This document shows, piece by piece, positions 6,519 through 9,068 of a stretch of DNA of 9,068 bases (position 1 is the first letter of the stretch; every line of letters begins with the position of its first letter). The stretch lies in NCBI GenBank assembly GCA_046597185.1, contig JBKJLF010000529.1:1-9068 (forward strand), in the 5' to 3' direction. Below the pieces are notes generated by a model. That model did not search any database. It worked only from the letters and a program-made list of their open reading frames with translations, and was not told the DNA's origin. The position numbers and the translations under genes were made by a program. Origin of the DNA: CAMBDR01 sp046597185. GTDB lineage: Bacteria; Pseudomonadota; Gammaproteobacteria; Burkholderiales; Burkholderiaceae_D.

Positions 6519-8402
6519 TCAACGCTTTCTAGTTCCTGACAGGCTAAAAGTGCTTGGTTGCGCGGGGCTGGTTTCGATAGCGAACACCCGCCGTAAAGAA
6601 AAAACCGGCACTGTACTGTGATTTTTTGCCAGTTCCCGCATGCCTACGTAGTCGCACCGGTATTTGTCAGCGTTGTGGAGTGCAATAATGGCAGCAAAAG
6701 ATTCAGTAATAAAAACACAGCCCCCCAATGTGATCGGTTCAACCCTCGCAGTTCGGCTCACATGCGCACCCATAAAGTTGGGGCGCTTTAAAACCGGGTC
6801 ATGGATCTCATACACAGGCACAATGTGGCCGCCAATACGCAATAACAGATTTGGTGGCAGACCCGCGGCAGCCAGATCAATGGTTTTTAGCTCCTCCTGG
6901 AGTTGCAGCGCCACTTCCGCTGCTTTGGCGGCGTTTTGATAGACTGCAAAAATACCGTCACCCCAAGTATTGAGGAAATTTCGTCCATCGCTGCAACGAT
7001 CAAAAACTTCCGCCACTTTTCCCATAACCAAAGCTGAAAATTTGGGAATCTCGGCGTCGATTAATTTGCTAAAACCATTGAAGTCACCAAACAGCATGGT
7101 TCGGCAGCTTCTTTCGGTGGATGCAATGGGCGTGTGCGGGCCTTCCTCTAATACCTCATCAAGGCCGATGCCGCAACGAATGACTGTTTGTGGGTGACCT
7201 GTGCGTTTCCAAGTCATCATATCATGCGCGGTACCTGCCACGCCACGGGCGGCTTTGCCATCCCAGATGCACATCTGGCGCACAGTACCAAAAAGATGGC
7301 GTGCGCATAACACGGCAAATCCCATCGCAAGCTGGCTGCAATATAAAAATAAGCTGTCATCGCCTAAATATTGGTCTTCGGTCACAAAGTACACACTTTG
7401 CGCCTGGCTCAAACAGTGGTGAAAACGCGGCTCCCATTCCGGGCCAAAAGGCCGTACCGAGTTATCGAGAAACTCCTCTTTGTTGAAAGGCAGCATCACA
7501 TTTAACTTCGCCCCATGAGCCAGCAGCGCTTCGGCGATCAAAATATCGCTGCCAGCGGCCAGTGAGCCATACGCCGCCACGACTTGAGAGGAATTCAATT
7601 CTTCGTTGATGCGTGTCGTAATACGTGGCACTTCCTCATTGGAAAGCCGACCTGTTGTGCCTGGCCTGTTGAGCATATGTCCAGTATAATGCACCACCTT
7701 GGGAGGCGAAAAGATGCCGAATGTTTTCAGATCCAACCCCTGATGCCGAAGTACATGTTCCAACTGTTTAGCCGTGCTGGCGAGTTTGACAAAATTGCCT
7801 TTACCGACTTCCGCCGCTTCACATGCCAAGCTTCGAGCTATGTCGATTTCACCAAGGATTAAGTGTGCCTCAATGGCGGTGGCGAGCGGCCAATAGCGCT
7901 CTGAAGGGGGCGTGTCCGGTGAGACCAGCAAGGGTTTCAACTGATTGAGCACCAATTCTGCAACCTCCATAGCGCCCATTGTATCCCCTGCTAAAAATTT
8001 AAGTGTGGCAACATTGATGCCCGGATAGTAAGCGTCCGGTGATGCTTTCACCAAAGCATGTTGCCAGGCCAGTTCATAGTATACGATGGCTTGTTTTAGT
8101 ATCGGTGCCCGCGCTCTATATTCTGTTTGCAGCGCTAATTGTTTGAACAGTCGCCCGTTGAGCGTGATGCATTCAATATCGGGGCGCAGATGTAAATTTA
8201 ATTCCTGAAATTTTTCGCGTGCAAGATTAATAGCACCGACATTGGCGAGACAAAGTACTGCACGATGTTGCAGCCAGACTTCGTTCTCAAACAATTTAAG
8301 CGCTCCTATTGCCAAGTCATAGGCCCTGAATAATTTCCCCTGCTTCTCAAATTCGCTGATTTGGTTCTTTTGGTTTTGTAAATCGTGCCCCATGCTTTGC
8401 AT
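6519..8402 (-). CDS. TRAFs-binding-like / SLOG-like / cyclase-homology protein
   Basis: The 627-aa protein has no signal peptide or membrane helix and should be cytosolic. Residues 1 to ~222 are helical TPR-like sequence resembling the TRAFs-binding (DUF4071-type) region. Residues ~234-408 resemble a Rossmannoid SLOG-type domain: a GH motif near 241, YGSLAAGSDILIAEAL at about 278 and VMLPFNKEEF at about 302. Residues ~432-606 are a class III cyclase homology domain with both metal aspartates (D440 in FGDFNGF, D482 in TWGDG) and the transition-state Arg (R553). Positions equal to the adenine-selecting Lys and Asp/Thr are F476 and N542, and the transition-state Asn is S549. ATP cyclisation is therefore doubtful; another nucleotide or a sensory role is possible. 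The ATG at 8402 is preferred over TTG 8408 because AAGGA lies 6 bases upstream. Domain names are recognition by eye. Confidence 0.78.
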   Translation of the reverse strand: MQSMGHDLQNQKNQISEFEKQGKLFRAYDLAIGALKLFENEVWLQHRAVLCLANVGAINLAREKFQELNLHLRPDIECITLNGRLFKQLALQTEYRARAPILKQAIVYYELAWQHALVKASPDAYYPGINVATLKFLAGDTMGAMEVAELVLNQLKPLLVSPDTPPSERYWPLATAIEAHLILGEIDIARSLACEAAEVGKGNFVKLASTAKQLEHVLRHQGLDLKTFGIFSPPKVVHYTGHMLNRPGTTGRLSNEEVPRITTRINEELNSSQVVAAYGSLAAGSDILIAEALLAHGAKLNVMLPFNKEEFLDNSVRPFGPEWEPRFHHCLSQAQSVYFVTEDQYLGDDSLFLYCSQLAMGFAVLCARHLFGTVRQMCIWDGKAARGVAGTAHDMMTWKRTGHPQTVIRCGIGLDEVLEEGPHTPIASTERSCRTMLFGDFNGFSKLIDAEIPKFSALVMGKVAEVFDRCSDGRNFLNTWGDGIFAVYQNAAKAAEVALQLQEELKTIDLAAAGLPPNLLLRIGGHIVPVYEIHDPVLKRPNFMGAHVSRTARVEPITLGGCVFITESFAAIIALHNADKYRCDYVGMRELAKNHSTVPVFSLRRVFAIETSPAQPSTFSLSGTRKR

Positions 8403-8408
8403 ATTCAA

Positions 8409-8413
8409 TCCTT
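8409..8413 (-). promoter_or_regulatory. Shine-Dalgarno for the SLOG/cyclase-like gene
   Basis: AAGGA on the minus strand is 6 bases from the ATG at 8402. It nearly abuts the alternative TTG at 8408, so it supports the shorter start. Confidence 0.65.
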
Positions 8414-8456
8414 GTTGCGTGAAGATATTAATTTGATGTTGGTCGGGCTTAGTCAG

Positions 8457-8924
8457 TCAGCAGACTGGGATATTTTTTTCCAGATGGCTAACTTTGGCAT
8501 GAGCACCCCACTTGGCATACAGGTAATAGGCTTTTTTTAAGTAGGGCTTGGCAATTTCGTTTTTGCCGCACTGAAGATAGAAACGAGCCGCATACTCGCA
8601 GCCAAGGGCTTGATGGTGGATGAAACCGTTCCTTAACGCTGCGTCAATCGCTTGATCATAGAAACTGGCGGCGGTTTCATGTTTGCTTTCTGCCCTAGCC
8701 ATTTCCGCTGCGGCTAGTAAGTATTTGTGCCCAAAATTTTGTGGGCATTGCTTGGCCCACGCTTGCAGTTTCTGTAAATGCGCTCGCAGGCATTTTCTTT
8801 GTTTTCTATCTCTTACCGGGAATTCGGTCTCCATTCCCAAGGTAATGAGGATACTCAGGTAATAATAGTCCGTGAATAGATGCGTCGTGTCCTTCCGGCA
8901 AAGCAGCTTGAATTCCCCAAATTT
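8457..8924 (-). pseudogene. Fragment of the late TPR region of a giant AAA/TPR sensor
   Basis: The frame is open from 8924 to a TGA at 8457. It resembles the last TPR-like stretch of large AAA/GAF/kinase sensors: FTDYYYLSILITLG, QNFGHKYLLAAAEMAR, SFYDQAIDAAL, ALGCEYAARFYLQCGK and WGAHAKVSHLEKNIP. In such proteins a GAF and a kinase or cyclase part normally follow; here the frame ends four residues after the WGA.AKV.LE motif block. Homologous sequence continues upstream of the first usable starts (TTG 8840, ATG 8834) to an in-frame TGA at 8925-8927, so the 5' part is also lost. At most a 125-127 residue helical peptide could be made. It ends 54 bases before the SLOG/cyclase-like gene on the same strand and may share its transcript. 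Confidence 0.75.
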
Positions 8925-9068
8925 TCAAAAAAAATTCACCTCGACACAGAAAAATGCCCCTCAATCGCAGAACATGAATGAATTTTGCACTTAGCACTTA
9001 CGTTCCATTTCAAAACTTGATAAGCTGTGCGGCATGGAAACAATACTCAAACACCGCCACCGCGCAGT
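8925..9068. other. Window-end region without a supported gene
   Basis: An A8 tract (8927-8934) borders the TPR fragment and may mark the breakpoint or a slippage site. A 7-base direct repeat (gcactta twice, 8987-9000) is present. An ATG at 9034 opens a plus-strand frame to the edge, and a minus-strand frame ends with TGA at 9010-9012 (ending CFHAAQLIKF); neither is long enough to support. Confidence 0.4.

Noticed and set aside
8806..8997. 63-codon minus-strand frame overlapping the start of the TPR fragment
   Set aside because: Its sequence has no recognisable features, and the overlapping frame carries the conserved TDYYYLSIL sensor sequence.
9034..9068. ATG-initiated frame running off the right edge
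   Set aside because: Only about 11 codons are visible and no Shine-Dalgarno precedes the ATG.

Overview
The window looks like accessory, rearranged DNA from a Gram-negative bacterium, probably a proteobacterium with a large signalling repertoire. The pointers are a sensor kinase with a periplasmic propeller, fragments of giant AAA/TPR sensors, class III cyclase homologues and an IS66-type transposase remnant. I cannot name the genus. No tRNA, rRNA or CRISPR array is visible.

Left part (1-1160, minus strand): one frame stays open from an ATG at 1160 to the window edge. Its first ~165 codons are the N-terminus of an IS66 TnpC transposase. It then changes, in frame, to the C-terminal end of an AAA module and the start of the TPR-like region of a large multidomain sensor. 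About 150 bases of AT-rich DNA with two inverted repeats separate it from a divergent plus-strand gene (1335-2153). That gene is a class III adenylate cyclase homologue that has lost its 7TMR-DISM membrane receptor and carries Leu where the transition-state Arg should be.

Centre (2358-6503, plus strand): a complete 1381-aa sensor histidine kinase. It has a signal peptide, about 14 propeller blades, a Y_Y_Y domain, one membrane helix, a coiled coil, GAF, HisKA and HATPase domains. It has no receiver domain, and no response regulator lies in the window. Four in-frame tandem repeats lie inside it; one is a perfect heptad repeat in the coiled coil.

Right part (6519-8924, minus strand): a 627-aa protein converges on the kinase with only 15 bases between stop codons. 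It combines a TRAFs-binding-like helical region, a SLOG-like Rossmannoid domain and a C-terminal cyclase homology domain with non-standard substrate residues. Just upstream is a broken fragment of the late TPR region of an AAA/TPR sensor. The last ~140 bases hold nothing firm.

Overall, intact nucleotide and two-component signalling genes sit among debris of other signalling genes and an IS66 element. The best candidate for new biology is the TRAFs-binding/SLOG/cyclase-like protein. The transposase-sensor fusion is the most unusual architecture but may be a rearrangement scar.
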